Below, in pieces: positions 16,343-25,335 of a stretch of DNA of 64,000 nucleotides. The position numbers and the translations under genes are program-made. Origin of the DNA: Conexibacter sp. SYSU D00693. Lineage in GTDB: Bacteria > Actinomycetota > Thermoleophilia > Solirubrobacterales > Solirubrobacteraceae. The stretch is taken from contig NZ_CP070950.1 of the NCBI RefSeq assembly GCF_017084525.1, forward strand, positions 3,410,001 through 3,474,000, in the 5' to 3' direction. Numbering within the stretch: position 1 is the stretch's first letter; each line of letters opens with the position of its first letter. Below the pieces are notes generated by a model that worked only from the letters and a program-made list of their open reading frames with translations, had not been told where the DNA came from and did not search any database.

Positions 16343-17980
16343 CTAGAAGGTCGGCGTGTACTTCCCGAACACGTCCTGCAGCGCCCCGCACACCTCGCCC
16401 ATCGAGCAGCGGTCGCGCAGCGCGTCCTTCATCGGGTAGAGGAGGTTCGCGTCGGTCCGGGCCGCCTCGCGCAGCTCCTCGAGGCGCTTGTCGACGAGCT
16501 CCTGGTCGCGGTCGGCCTTGAACGCCTTGAGCCGCTCGACCTGGTCGTGCTCGGACTTCGGGTCGACGCGCAGGAGGTCCGGGACCTCGATGTCGTCCTC
16601 GACGAACTTGTTGACGCCGACGACGATGTCCTGCTCGAGGCGGTAGCGCTCCTGGTAGCCCCAGGCCGACTCGTCGATCTCGTTGGTGATGAACTCGATC
16701 GCGTTGACCGAGCCGCCGAGGTCGTCGACCTTGGCGATGAGCTCGTTCGCGCGGGACTCGATCTCCTCGGTGAGCGCCTCGACGAAGTAGGAGCCGGCGA
16801 AGGGGTCGACGGTGTCGGTGGCGCCGGACTCGTAGGCGATGACCTGCTGGGTGCGGATCGCGATCTTGGCCGAGGCCTCCGTCGGGAGGGCGAGGGCCTC
16901 GTCGAAGCCGTTGGTGTGCAGCGACTGGGTGCCGCCGCAGACCGCGGCGAAGCCCTGGAGGGCGACGCGCATGATGTTGTTCTGGGGCTGCTGCGCGGTC
17001 AGCGTCACGCCGCCGGTCTGCGTGTGGAAGCGCAGCATCTGGGCCTTCGGGTTCGTGGCCCCGAAGCGGTCGCGCATGATGTGCGCCCACATCCGCCGGG
17101 CGGCGCGGAACTTCGCGACCTCCTGGAAGACGTTGTTGTGGCCGTTGAAGAAGAAGGCCAGGCGCGGGGCGAACTTGTCGACCTCGAGGCCGGCGTCCAG
17201 CGCGGCCTGGACGTAGGCGATGCCCGAGCACAGCGTGAACGCGACCTCCTGGACCGCCGAGCACCCCTTCTCGCGGAAGTGGTAGCCGGAGATCGAGACC
17301 GTGTTCCACTTCGGGATGTTCTCCGCGCAGTAGGCGAAGAGGTCCGTCGTGAGCCGCATGGTGGGCTCCGGCGGGTAGATGTAGTTCCCGCGGGCGATGT
17401 ACTCCTTGAGCACGTCGTTCTGCGTGGTGCCGCGCAGCTGCTCGCTGGGCACGCCCTGCTCCTCGCCGACGAGCTCGTAGAGCAGCAGCAGGACGGCGGC
17501 CGGGGCGTTGATGGTCATCGACGTCGAGACCTGGTCCAGCGGGATCTGGTCGAACGCCGTGCGCATGTCGTCGATCGTGTCGATCGCGACGCCGGTGCGG
17601 CCGACCTCGCCGAGGCAGCGCGGGTTGTCGGAGTCCAGGCCGAGCTGGGTGGGCAAGTCGAAGGCCATCGACAGGCCGGTCGAGCCCTTGGACAGCAGGT
17701 AGCGGTAGCGCTCGTTGGACTCCTTCGCGCTCGCGTAGCCCGCGTACTGGCGCATCGTCCACAGCTGCTTGCGGTACATCTCGCGGTGCACGCCGCGGAT
17801 GAACGGGAAGTCGCCGGGCTCGCCGAGCTCCAGGTCGGCCGGGACGTCGTCCGGCGTGTAGAGCGGCTTGACCTCGATCCCCGAGTCGGTGAAGCGGCGG
17901 GGGTCGTCGGGCCCGACGATCGGGGCGACGGTCAGCCGCTCGTCGCCCGCGTCGGCCGGAGGGTGCTCGGTCGTGGCCAT
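16343..17980 (-). CDS. Methylmalonyl-CoA mutase-type large subunit
   Basis: A 545-residue acyl-CoA mutase TIM-barrel subunit without the C-terminal B12-binding domain, so the cobalamin domain must be a separate small protein not in this window. RQYAGY (Tyr79) and IARGNY (Arg197) match the tyrosine and arginine that hold the carboxylate in methylmalonyl-CoA mutase; isobutyryl- and hydroxyisobutyryl-type mutases differ at the tyrosine position. By family knowledge this favours methylmalonyl-CoA/succinyl-CoA. Ethylmalonyl-type activity remains possible. The ATG at 17978-17980 has TAGCCT 8 nt upstream, overlapping the divergent hexamer. Confidence 0.88.
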   Translation of the reverse strand: MATTEHPPADAGDERLTVAPIVGPDDPRRFTDSGIEVKPLYTPDDVPADLELGEPGDFPFIRGVHREMYRKQLWTMRQYAGYASAKESNERYRYLLSKGSTGLSMAFDLPTQLGLDSDNPRCLGEVGRTGVAIDTIDDMRTAFDQIPLDQVSTSMTINAPAAVLLLLYELVGEEQGVPSEQLRGTTQNDVLKEYIARGNYIYPPEPTMRLTTDLFAYCAENIPKWNTVSISGYHFREKGCSAVQEVAFTLCSGIAYVQAALDAGLEVDKFAPRLAFFFNGHNNVFQEVAKFRAARRMWAHIMRDRFGATNPKAQMLRFHTQTGGVTLTAQQPQNNIMRVALQGFAAVCGGTQSLHTNGFDEALALPTEASAKIAIRTQQVIAYESGATDTVDPFAGSYFVEALTEEIESRANELIAKVDDLGGSVNAIEFITNEIDESAWGYQERYRLEQDIVVGVNKFVEDDIEVPDLLRVDPKSEHDQVERLKAFKADRDQELVDKRLEELREAARTDANLLYPMKDALRDRCSMGEVCGALQDVFGKYTPTF

Positions 17981-17988
17981 GGGGCGGA

Positions 17989-17998
17989 AGGCTACGCT
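17989..17998. promoter_or_regulatory. Overlapping divergent -10 elements, mutase and MoaD-MoaE fusion
   Basis: Minus-strand TAGCCT (17989-17994) and plus-strand TACGCT (17993-17998) share two bases. They lie 8 and 7 nt before their start codons, which are only 25 bp apart. Each -35 region would therefore fall inside the other gene. Confidence 0.5.
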
Positions 17999-18005
17999 CC
18001 GCGAC

Positions 18006-18641
18006 GTGAGGGTGACCGTGCGGCTGTTCGCAGCGCTGCGCGAGCGCGCGGGACGCGACGCGCTCGAGCTCGACCTGCCGGACGGCGCCACCGCCGCCGA
18101 CGCGCTGGACGCGGTGCAGGACCTCGCCCGCGGCTCCTCGCTCGTCCTCGCCGTCAACCGCGAGTACGCGACGCGCGACACGGTCCTGCGCGCCGGTGAC
18201 GAGCTCGCCGTCGTCCCCCCGGTCAGCGGTGGCGAGGCGACCCCGACCCACGCGGCGGTGGTCGACCGCCCGATCTCCACCGACGACCTCCTCGCGCGCG
18301 TGCGCGATCCGCGCGCGGGTGCCGTCGTGACCTTCAGCGGCACGACCCGCGACGTCGACCACCTCGACTACGAGGCCTACGCCGAGATGGCCCAGGAACG
18401 CATCGCCCGGATCGTCGAGGAGGCCGTGGCGCGCCACGGGCTCTGCGCCGCCGCGGCCGAGCACCGCGTCGGCCGCGTGGCCCTGGGCGAGGCCTCCGTC
18501 GTCGTCGCCGTGAGCGCCCCGCACCGCCCCGAGGCGTTCCTCGGCGCCCGCGAGGTCATCGACCGCATCAAGGCCGAGGCCCCGATCTTCAAGCGCGAGG
18601 AGGGCACGTGGAAGGAGGAGTCCGTCCCTCCGACGGGTTGA
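18006..18641 (+). CDS. MoaD-MoaE fusion (molybdopterin synthase, MoaX type)
   Basis: A 211-residue fusion. Residues 1-76 are a MoaD ubiquitin-like domain (VTVRLFAALRERAG, ending PPVSGG at 75-76). Residues of about 85-205 are MoaE (AGAVVTFSGTTRDVD, EAYAEMAQERI, HRVGRVALGEASVVVAVSAP, FKREEGTWKEE with catalytic lysines). MoaD must expose its C-terminal GlyGly to be thiocarboxylated, so the fusion should need cleavage after residue 76, as described for mycobacterial MoaX. It inserts two sulfurs into precursor Z. The GTG start at 18006 has a hexamer 7 nt upstream; it is divergent from the mutase gene. Confidence 0.9.
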   Translation: MRVTVRLFAALRERAGRDALELDLPDGATAADALDAVQDLARGSSLVLAVNREYATRDTVLRAGDELAVVPPVSGGEATPTHAAVVDRPISTDDLLARVRDPRAGAVVTFSGTTRDVDHLDYEAYAEMAQERIARIVEEAVARHGLCAAAAEHRVGRVALGEASVVVAVSAPHRPEAFLGAREVIDRIKAEAPIFKREEGTWKEESVPPTG

Positions 18642-18672
18642 AGTGCGCGCCGCCGTGGGAGAAGGTCGTTGC

Positions 18673-19608
18673 ATGAGGCAATTGATCGCCGCGACCATCG
18701 CGGTCGCCGCCCTCGTGGCGGCGGCGCCCGCGTCCGCGGCTCACCCCGCCACGATCCGCCTGCCCGACGGCTTCCAGCCCGAGGGCATCGCCGCCGGCGC
18801 GAGCCAGTCGCTCTACGTCGGCTCCATCTCCACCGGCGCCATCTGGCGCGGGGACGCCCGGACCGGCACCGGCTCGGTGCTCGCCCAGGGCCAGTCGGGC
18901 CGCAGCGCCATCGGCATCGAGGTCTACGGCGGGCGCATCTTCGTCGCCGGAGGTGCCACCGGCATGCTGCGCGTGCAGGACTCGGCGACGGGCGCCGACG
19001 TGGTCCAGCACCGCGTCGCCACCCCGGGCACCACGTTCATCAACGACGTCGCGGTGACCCCGCAGGCGGCGTGGTTCACCGACTCCCGCCAGGCCGCGGT
19101 CTACGCGCTCGGCCGGGCCGGCGAGCCGCCGATCCGCGTCGCGCTCAGCGGCGACCTGGTGATGCAGGAGGGCAACAACCTCAACGGCATCGTCGCCGTC
19201 GGCAGCCGCCTCGTCGCGGTGCAGTCCAACACGGGCAAGCTGTTCGACATCGACCCGCGGACCGGCGCGACCGACGAGATCGACCTCGGCGGCCAGACGC
19301 TGCTCAACGGCGACGGCATGTTCAACCGCGGCCGCACGATCTGGGTCGTGCAGAACCGGCTGAACCAGGTCGTCGAGCTGCAGCTCTCCAAGGACGGCAG
19401 GTCGGCCTCGCTGGTGCGCACGATCCGCGAGGGCGCCTTCGACGTCCCGACGACGATCGCTCCGGCCGGTGGCTTCCTGTGGGCCGTGAACGCGCGGTTC
19501 GGCATCACCGCGCCGGCGACGGCGCGCTTCGACGTCGTCCGCACGGACCTCCCGGCGGCGACCAAGCGCAAGCTGTTCCCGCCCAAGAAGCGGACGGGCT
19601 CCTCCTAG
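18673..19608 (+). CDS. Secreted SMP-30/NHL-like beta-propeller protein
   Basis: A 311-residue protein with a signal peptide (MRQLIAATIAVAALVAAAPA, then SAAHP). Repeated strands (LYVGSISTGAIWRGDAR, GIEVYGGRIFVAGG, INDVAVTPQAAWFTDSRQ, NGIVAVGSRLVAVQSNTGKL, TIWVVQNRLNQVVEL) are the blades of a six-bladed propeller. Homologous actinobacterial proteins are sometimes labelled superoxide dismutase, which I see no reason to accept. Ligand or enzymatic function is unknown. The ATG at 18673 is 31 bp after the MoaD-MoaE fusion, so it may be co-transcribed. Confidence 0.75.
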   Translation: MRQLIAATIAVAALVAAAPASAAHPATIRLPDGFQPEGIAAGASQSLYVGSISTGAIWRGDARTGTGSVLAQGQSGRSAIGIEVYGGRIFVAGGATGMLRVQDSATGADVVQHRVATPGTTFINDVAVTPQAAWFTDSRQAAVYALGRAGEPPIRVALSGDLVMQEGNNLNGIVAVGSRLVAVQSNTGKLFDIDPRTGATDEIDLGGQTLLNGDGMFNRGRTIWVVQNRLNQVVELQLSKDGRSASLVRTIREGAFDVPTTIAPAGGFLWAVNARFGITAPATARFDVVRTDLPAATKRKLFPPKKRTGSS

Positions 19609-19613
19609 CGCCG

Positions 19614-20315
19614 GTGGTGGCGGCGGGCGCCGTGGCAGATCCCACGGCGCCCGGCCGCCACCCTGCGCTTGACGTCGCGCTCGACGGGCGCGTCGCCCAT
19701 GGCAGCGACGTCGTCGTCGTGCTCGGCGACGCGCGCGTGGCCGCCCGGACCTCGTGGTTCGGCGGTCCGTTCCACCAGCTGCGTCCCGCCGCCCCGGTCG
19801 CGGCCCACCGCGGCGACCGGCTCCTCCTCCAGGACGTCGACGGCGCGCCCCTGGCCGCCGGGCTGGTCCTCGACCCCGCGGCGCCCCGTCACGGCACCGG
19901 CAACGAGGTGCTGATCCGCCTGCGCCGGGTGCTCGACGGGCTCCGCGGCGCCCCCGCGCCCCCGCCCGACGAGCCTGGCGACGAGGCGCTCGCCGCGGCC
20001 GACGCCGCCCTGCGCGCCGCCGGGCCCGCGGGCCTGGTCCCGGCCCCCGCCGACGCCCCCGCCGTGGGGTTCCTCGTGCGCGCCGGCCGCGCGGTCGCCC
20101 TCGGCGACACCGGCCTGCACGTGCACGCGCGAGCGTTCGCGCGCGCCGAGGAGGCGGCGCTCGCCCGCGGCTCCGCCGGCGCCGTCAGGGCGCAGCACCT
20201 CGCGCAGGACCTCGGGGTCCCGGCGCCCGTGGCCGCGGCGCTCCTGGCCCAGCTCGTCGCCGAGCGGGTGCTCGTCCCCGGCGACGACGGCCTCCAGGTG
20301 CGCGGGCGGCGCTGA
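19614..20315 (+). CDS. SelB C-terminal-like protein lacking the GTPase domains
   Basis: About 233 residues. The first ~95 (LDVALDGRVAHGSDVVVVLG, RTSWFGGPFHQLRPAAPVAA, HRGDRLLLQ, AGLVLDPAAPRHG) read as domain III of the selenocysteine elongation factor SelB. The rest (ADAALRAAGPAGLVPA, ALGDTGLHVHARAFARAEEA, HLAQDLGVPAPVAAALLAQL) reads as its winged-helix mRNA-binding repeats. The N-terminal GTPase and domain II are absent, and the upstream sequence belongs to another protein. It is either a truncated selB or a stand-alone derivative. Several GTG starts are possible (19614, 19617, 19632). No SECIS or other sel gene is seen. Confidence 0.6.
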   Translation: MVAAGAVADPTAPGRHPALDVALDGRVAHGSDVVVVLGDARVAARTSWFGGPFHQLRPAAPVAAHRGDRLLLQDVDGAPLAAGLVLDPAAPRHGTGNEVLIRLRRVLDGLRGAPAPPPDEPGDEALAAADAALRAAGPAGLVPAPADAPAVGFLVRAGRAVALGDTGLHVHARAFARAEEAALARGSAGAVRAQHLAQDLGVPAPVAAALLAQLVAERVLVPGDDGLQVRGRR

Positions 20316-20335
20316 CCCGTCACGATGCACCCTCC

Positions 20336-20722
20336 GTGCCGGAGCACCGCATCCCCCACGGGACCGACGCGCCGGGCTACGGCCGCGCGGCGGTCCGCGC
20401 GCTGCTCGGCGACGAGGACGCGCGCACGGAGCACGTCGAGCTCATCGTCTCCGAGCTGGTCTCCAACGCGGTGAAGTACGGCCCGGGTGAGCCGCTGACG
20501 CTCAAGCTCGCGCACGACGAGGACGGCGTCGTGCGCGGCGAGGTCTGCGACGAGGGCACGCCCGATCCGGACCTGGCCCTCGCCGACCTCGGCGACCCGC
20601 CCGCCCCCGGGTCGACGGGCGGCTACGGCCTGCACATCGTCGACCTCCTCGCGTCGCGCTGGGGCGTGCGCGAGGGCAGCACGCACGTCTGGTTCGAGGT
20701 GGACCCTGCCGACCGTCCGTGA
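20336..20722 (+). CDS. RsbW/SpoIIAB-like histidine-kinase-type ATPase
   Basis: A 128-residue GHKL ATPase domain protein. The N box is ELIVSELVSNAVKYG, G1 is VCDEGTPDP, and G2 is STGGYGLHIVDLL. Such stand-alone domains act as anti-sigma factor serine kinases or regulatory ATPases. No sigma-B-type sigma factor or STAS antagonist is adjacent, so the partner is unknown. The GTG start at 20336 is the only good start in frame. The following acetyltransferase gene overlaps its 3' end by 17 bp. Confidence 0.85.
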   Translation: MPEHRIPHGTDAPGYGRAAVRALLGDEDARTEHVELIVSELVSNAVKYGPGEPLTLKLAHDEDGVVRGEVCDEGTPDPDLALADLGDPPAPGSTGGYGLHIVDLLASRWGVREGSTHVWFEVDPADRP

Positions 20723-21140
20723 GCTCGCGCCCGGCGAGGAGCACCTCGCCGCCGCCGCGCTGCTCGAGCTGCGCCCCGCCTTCGGGGACGCCGGCACGCT
20801 GGCGCGGGCGGCGGCGGCCCAGCGCGCGGACGGCTACCGGCTCCTGGCCTCCTTCGCCGACGGCGACGACGTGGCGGCCGCGGCCGCCGGCTTCCGCGTG
20901 GTGCGCAACCTGGCGTGGGGCGTCGCCCTCTACGTCGACGACCTCGTCACCCGCGAGGCGCATCGCGGCGCCGGCCATGCGACCGCCCTGCTCGCGGCCC
21001 TCGACGACGCCGCGCGCGCCGAGGGCTGCCGTGAGCTGCACCTCGACTCCGGCGTCCAGCCCGAGCGCCAGGCCGCCCACCGCCGCTACTTCGGCCACGG
21101 CATGCGGGTGAGCTCGTTCCACTTCCAGAAGGACGTCTGA
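20706..21140 (+). CDS. GNAT-family N-acetyltransferase, probable CTG start
   Basis: About 144 residues with a GNAT fold: ALYVDDLVTREAHRGAGHAT carries the acetyl-CoA-binding R/Q-x-x-G-x-G/A signature (AHRGAGHA), followed by LHLDSG and FGHGMRVSSFHF. Coding similarity extends back to LPTVRELAPGEEHLAAAALL, but there is no ATG, GTG or TTG in frame before GTG 20871, which would remove half the domain. A CTG at 20706, where homologues would have their Met, is therefore the likely start. The acetyl acceptor is unknown. It overlaps the RsbW-like gene by 17 bp. Confidence 0.7.
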   Translation: MPTVRELAPGEEHLAAAALLELRPAFGDAGTLARAAAAQRADGYRLLASFADGDDVAAAAAGFRVVRNLAWGVALYVDDLVTREAHRGAGHATALLAALDDAARAEGCRELHLDSGVQPERQAAHRRYFGHGMRVSSFHFQKDV

Positions 21141-21149
21141 GCCGTCGCC

Positions 21150-22031
21150 CTACGGCAGCGTCGCGCCGACGACGACCTGGTCGCGCCCGGCGCGCTTGGC
21201 GTCGTAGAGCGCGAGGTCCGCGCGGCGGACCAGGTCCTCGGGAGGCTCCTGGCCGTCCCAGGAGGCGATGCCGACGCTGAGCCCCACGCCGATCTCCGGC
21301 GCGACGGCCCGCAGCTCGCGCGTGACCGCGATGCGCAGGCGCTCGGCGCTGGCCCGCGCGGCGGCGGCGCCGGTCTCCGGCAGCACGGCGAGGAACTCGT
21401 CGCCGGCCCAGCGCCCGACGACGTCCTCGGAGCGCAGCCGGCGGCGCATCCCCTCCGCGGCGGCGACGAGCAGCCGGTCGCCCACCGCGTGGCCGAGCGT
21501 GTCGTTGACCTGCTTGAACCGGTCGAGGTCGCAGAGCAGGACCGTGAGCGCGTGGTCGTGGCGGCGCGCCGCGCTGAGCAGCGCGGCCAGGCGGCCCTCG
21601 AGGTAGCGCCGGTTGGGCAGGGCGGTCAGCGCGTCGGTGTAGGCGAGCTGCTCGAGGGCGACGGTCCGCGCGTGCAGCTCGCCGCGCAGCGCGGCCAGGC
21701 GGGCGGCGCTGCGCAGGCGCGGCCCGAGCTCCGCCGCGGCGTGGGCGCTCAGCAGCACGTCGTCGACCGCGTCGGTCCACGCGGCGACGTCGGCCGGGTC
21801 GTCCAGGAGGGCGACCGAGCCGGTCGAGAGCAGGTCGGGGTCCTCGCGCACGAGGACGGCCACCTCCCGCGCCCCGGCGGCGCCGGCGTCCAGGACCAGG
21901 ACGTCCGGCCCGGTCTCCCGCGCGAGGCGCAGCGCCTCGTCGTGCTCGGTCGTCGCCATCAGGCGATGGGCAGCGCTCGCGCGGTCCAGCAGACCGCGCC
22001 GGTCGCGCCCGGTCAGCGCCACGACGTCCAC
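21150..22031 (-). CDS. Diguanylate cyclase (GGDEF domain) with degenerate receiver-like N-terminus
   Basis: A 293-residue protein. Residues of about 1-110 have an alternating strand-helix pattern like a CheY receiver ([15 protein letters not shown]) but no clear phospho-acceptor set. Residues 125-290 are a GGDEF domain with [29 protein letters not shown] and the active-site loop AGDEF at 209-213; Ala in the first position occurs in active cyclases. An inhibitory I-site RSED (200-203) is placed exactly five residues before the loop. It makes c-di-GMP, which commonly controls exopolysaccharide, consistent with the adjoining glycan region. GTG start at 22031. Confidence 0.9.
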   Translation of the reverse strand: MDVVALTGRDRRGLLDRASAAHRLMATTEHDEALRLARETGPDVLVLDAGAAGAREVAVLVREDPDLLSTGSVALLDDPADVAAWTDAVDDVLLSAHAAAELGPRLRSAARLAALRGELHARTVALEQLAYTDALTALPNRRYLEGRLAALLSAARRHDHALTVLLCDLDRFKQVNDTLGHAVGDRLLVAAAEGMRRRLRSEDVVGRWAGDEFLAVLPETGAAAARASAERLRIAVTRELRAVAPEIGVGLSVGIASWDGQEPPEDLVRRADLALYDAKRAGRDQVVVGATLP

Positions 22032-22108
22032 GTCCGTCGGCGTACCCGCCCCGCCCGATCGTCGGACCGGGCTGTCCGGTGACAGTCAGTCAGTCCGACA
22101 TGCCGGCG

Positions 22109-22645
22109 CTACAGCGCGCCGCCGGCCGCCGTGGGCGCGCCGGCCTCGTCCTCCTCGCCGCCGCCGAAGTCCTCGCGCGCGAGGAACTCCTCGACGCGCA
22201 GCGGGTCGTTCTCGGCGTAGCGGACGATGCGCAGCAGGTCCGACATGGTCGAGACCTCCTCGACCTGCTCCTTGAGGAACCACTGCATGAACTGCTCGGA
22301 CTGGTAGTCGCCGTGCTCGCGCGCGCTGGCCGCGAGCGCCGCGATCTGGTCGCTGACGCGCTTCTCCTGGTCGAGCGCGAGCTGCACCGGCTCGACGATC
22401 GACCCGAAGCGCGTCTGGGGCGCGGCCACGCCCGGGACGCTGACCTCGGCGTCGGCGTCGAGGAGGTACTGCACCATCATCATCGCGTGGTTGCGCTCCT
22501 CGAGCGCCTGCGCGTAGAAGAACGCGGCCATGCGCGGCAGCGTCTCGCCGTCGTAGTGCACCGCCACGGCGATGTACTGCTGCGAGGCGGCGAACTCGTA
22601 GGCGATCTGCTCGTTGAGCTTCTCGACGAAGGCGGCGGCGGGCAT
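22109..22645 (-). CDS. Ferritin
   Basis: A 178-residue non-haem ferritin of the four-helix-bundle family ([66 protein letters not shown]). Ferroxidase residues are visible as Glu in YEF, Glu and His in EERNHA, and Glu/Gln in the C-terminal helices. It stores iron as ferric oxyhydroxide. The C-terminal tail is acidic (GGGEEDEAG). The ATG at 22643-22645 has TAGCGT 7 nt upstream. It is divergent from the UDP-xylose synthase-type gene with a 57-bp gap. The 77-bp gap on its other side (22032-22108) holds nothing notable. Confidence 0.92.
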   Translation of the reverse strand: MPAAAFVEKLNEQIAYEFAASQQYIAVAVHYDGETLPRMAAFFYAQALEERNHAMMMVQYLLDADAEVSVPGVAAPQTRFGSIVEPVQLALDQEKRVSDQIAALAASAREHGDYQSEQFMQWFLKEQVEEVSTMSDLLRIVRYAENDPLRVEEFLAREDFGGGEEDEAGAPTAAGGAL

Positions 22646-22652
22646 GCCCGGC

Positions 22653-22658
22653 ACGCTA
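22653..22658 (-). promoter_or_regulatory. Putative -10 element (TAGCGT) of the ferritin gene
   Basis: Minus-strand TAGCGT ends 7 nt before the ATG. Confidence 0.45.
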
Positions 22659-22689
22659 TCGGTCGAGGCGGCGCCGTCCGGCTCGTCGG

Positions 22690-22695
22690 TACGCT
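22690..22695 (+). promoter_or_regulatory. Putative -10 element (TACGCT), leaderless gene
   Basis: TACGCT ends 7 nt before the ATG at 22703. Confidence 0.45.
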
Positions 22696-22702
22696 GGGAC
22701 GG

Positions 22703-23650
<948 letters not shown>

Positions 23651-23668
23651 CGGACGCCGGCATGTGTC

Positions 23669-23690
23669 GCCTGCCGCTCAGAGGGCAGGC
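23669..23690 (+). terminator. Hairpin after the UDP-xylose synthase-type gene
   Basis: GCCTGCC (23669-23675) and GGCAGGC (23684-23690) form a perfect 7-bp stem with an 8-nt loop, 18 bp after the stop. No U-tract follows. It could be a weak terminator or a leader structure for the next gene. Confidence 0.35.
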
Positions 23691-23754
23691 CGGGGTGTGG
23701 ATGCGGCGTCCAGTTGCCGATACTTCTGCCATCGTGGGTCGTTCAGGGGACTGA

Positions 23755-25296
23755 ATGCCGCGCACGGAGGCACCGGATGCCGTGCGGCAGGGGACCGCAC
23801 AGCTCGAGGCGCCCAGCACGCCGCTGGAGCAGCCTGGCATCGCCATGCCCGCGCGCGACGTGCGCGCCAAGCGCCCGCCGGCGCTCGGGTTCCTGCTGCG
23901 CTTCGAGACGCTGCGCCGTGCCGGCCGCGTCGCGATCCTGCTGTTCCTCGACTTCTGGGGCATCTACCTCGGCCTCTTCACGGCGCTCGCGCTGAAGGCC
24001 GCGGCGCGCGACGCCTTCGTCCTGCGCGTCGCCGTCGAGCAAGCCCAGGACTACGTCCCCTTCGCGTTCCTCGTCGCCTCGCTGCTCTTCGCGCGCAGCG
24101 GCCTCTACGGCGCGCGGGCCGAGCGGCCCGGCCTGGTGAAGATCGTCGCCTGCCTGTTCCAGACGATGGTCGTGGCGGCGCTGTACGCGATCGTCAACGG
24201 GATCGACTTCCAGAGCTACTACCTCTTCTACGGCTCGCTGTTCTTCGGCGTCGCCTACGTCTCGACGTTCCGCTACGCCTACGAGCAGGGCTCCGGCATC
24301 CTGCTGCGCGCCGCGGGCTACCGGCGGCGGGCGGTCCTCGTCGGCCGCGGCGAGCAGATCGACGCCGTGGGCCACGCGCTCATGGACGGCGGCCACACGC
24401 CGGTCAACGTCGTCGGCTTCATCTCGATCACCCCGCGGCCCGACAACGGCCTGCGCTCGCTGGGGCAGCTGCAGGACCTCGGCGCCGTGCTCGACCAGCA
24501 CCGCGTCGACGAGGTGATCATCGCCGACCCGGACTTCCCGCAGGACCAGGCGGTCGAGCTCGTCGAGCAGGCTCACCGCCGCGGCGTGCGCGTGCGCATC
24601 GCACCGTCCACGATGGAGATCCTGGTCCACCGCGCGGAGTTCGTCCCGGGCCACTCGGTGCCGCTCTTCGAGCTGCGCCCGCCGGTGTTCGACGGCTTCG
24701 ACTTCGCGGTCAAGCGGACGTTCGACATCGTCGTCTCGTCGCTGCTGCTGCTCGTCCTCAGCCCGCTCCTGCTGGTCACGGCCGCGGCGATCCGCCTCAC
24801 GTCGCGCGGCCCGATCGTCTACCGGTCGATCCGCCCGGGCATCGGCGGCGTGCCGTTCGCCTGCTTCAAGTTCCGCACGATGTACCGGGACGCCGACCAG
24901 CGCCAGGCCGACCTCGAGTCGCTCAACGAGGCCTCGGGCGCGCTGTTCAAGATCAAGGACGACCCGCGGATGACGCCGGTCGGCAAGGTCCTGCGCAAGT
25001 TCTCGCTGGACGAGCTGCCGCAGCTGGTCAACGTGCTGCAGGGGCGCATGTCGCTCGTCGGCCCGCGCCCGCTGCCCCAGCGCGACTTCGACATGCTCGA
25101 CGACTGGCACAAGAAGCGCTACCTGGTGCTCCCGGGGATCACCGGGCTGTGGCAGGTCTCGGGCCGCTCGGAGCTCGACTTCGACGACCTCGTGCGCCTC
25201 GACTTCCTCTACCTCGAGCGCTGGTCGGTCTTCCTCGACCTGACCATCCTGCTCAAGACGATCCCGGCCGTGTTCGCGCGCCGGGGCGCCTACTAG
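23755..25296 (+). CDS. Initiating sugar-phosphate transferase (polyprenyl glycosylphosphotransferase)
   Basis: A 513-residue membrane enzyme of the WbaP/ExoY family. Residues of about 55-190 hold four membrane segments, a CoA-binding-like domain follows (RRRAVLVGRGEQIDAVG), and residues of about 315-513 are the bacterial sugar transferase domain (FDIVVSSLLLLVLSPLLLV, CFKFRTMYRDAD, FSLDELPQLVNVLQGRMSLV, GPRPLPQRDFD, LPGITGLWQVSGRSELDFDD). It transfers a hexose-1-phosphate from a nucleotide sugar to undecaprenyl phosphate, the first step of repeat-unit assembly. Its presence implies a lipid-linked polymer. The ATG at 23755 has a 104-bp leader gap. Confidence 0.93.
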   Translation: MPRTEAPDAVRQGTAQLEAPSTPLEQPGIAMPARDVRAKRPPALGFLLRFETLRRAGRVAILLFLDFWGIYLGLFTALALKAAARDAFVLRVAVEQAQDYVPFAFLVASLLFARSGLYGARAERPGLVKIVACLFQTMVVAALYAIVNGIDFQSYYLFYGSLFFGVAYVSTFRYAYEQGSGILLRAAGYRRRAVLVGRGEQIDAVGHALMDGGHTPVNVVGFISITPRPDNGLRSLGQLQDLGAVLDQHRVDEVIIADPDFPQDQAVELVEQAHRRGVRVRIAPSTMEILVHRAEFVPGHSVPLFELRPPVFDGFDFAVKRTFDIVVSSLLLLVLSPLLLVTAAAIRLTSRGPIVYRSIRPGIGGVPFACFKFRTMYRDADQRQADLESLNEASGALFKIKDDPRMTPVGKVLRKFSLDELPQLVNVLQGRMSLVGPRPLPQRDFDMLDDWHKKRYLVLPGITGLWQVSGRSELDFDDLVRLDFLYLERWSVFLDLTILLKTIPAVFARRGAY

Positions 25297-25335
25297 CCGC
25301 CCGGTCCCCTGCGCCGCGCGGCGATCGGCTTCGTC

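Noticed and set aside
18673-19608. Superoxide dismutase annotation for the propeller protein.
   Set aside because: No metal-ligand pattern of any superoxide dismutase family is visible; the repeats are those of a beta-propeller.
20719-21111. A GTG-initiated frame overlapping the RsbW-like stop as GTGA.
   Set aside because: The overlap geometry is attractive, but the encoded text is Ser/Pro/Arg/Thr-rich with no fold pattern, whereas the GNAT motifs are in another frame.
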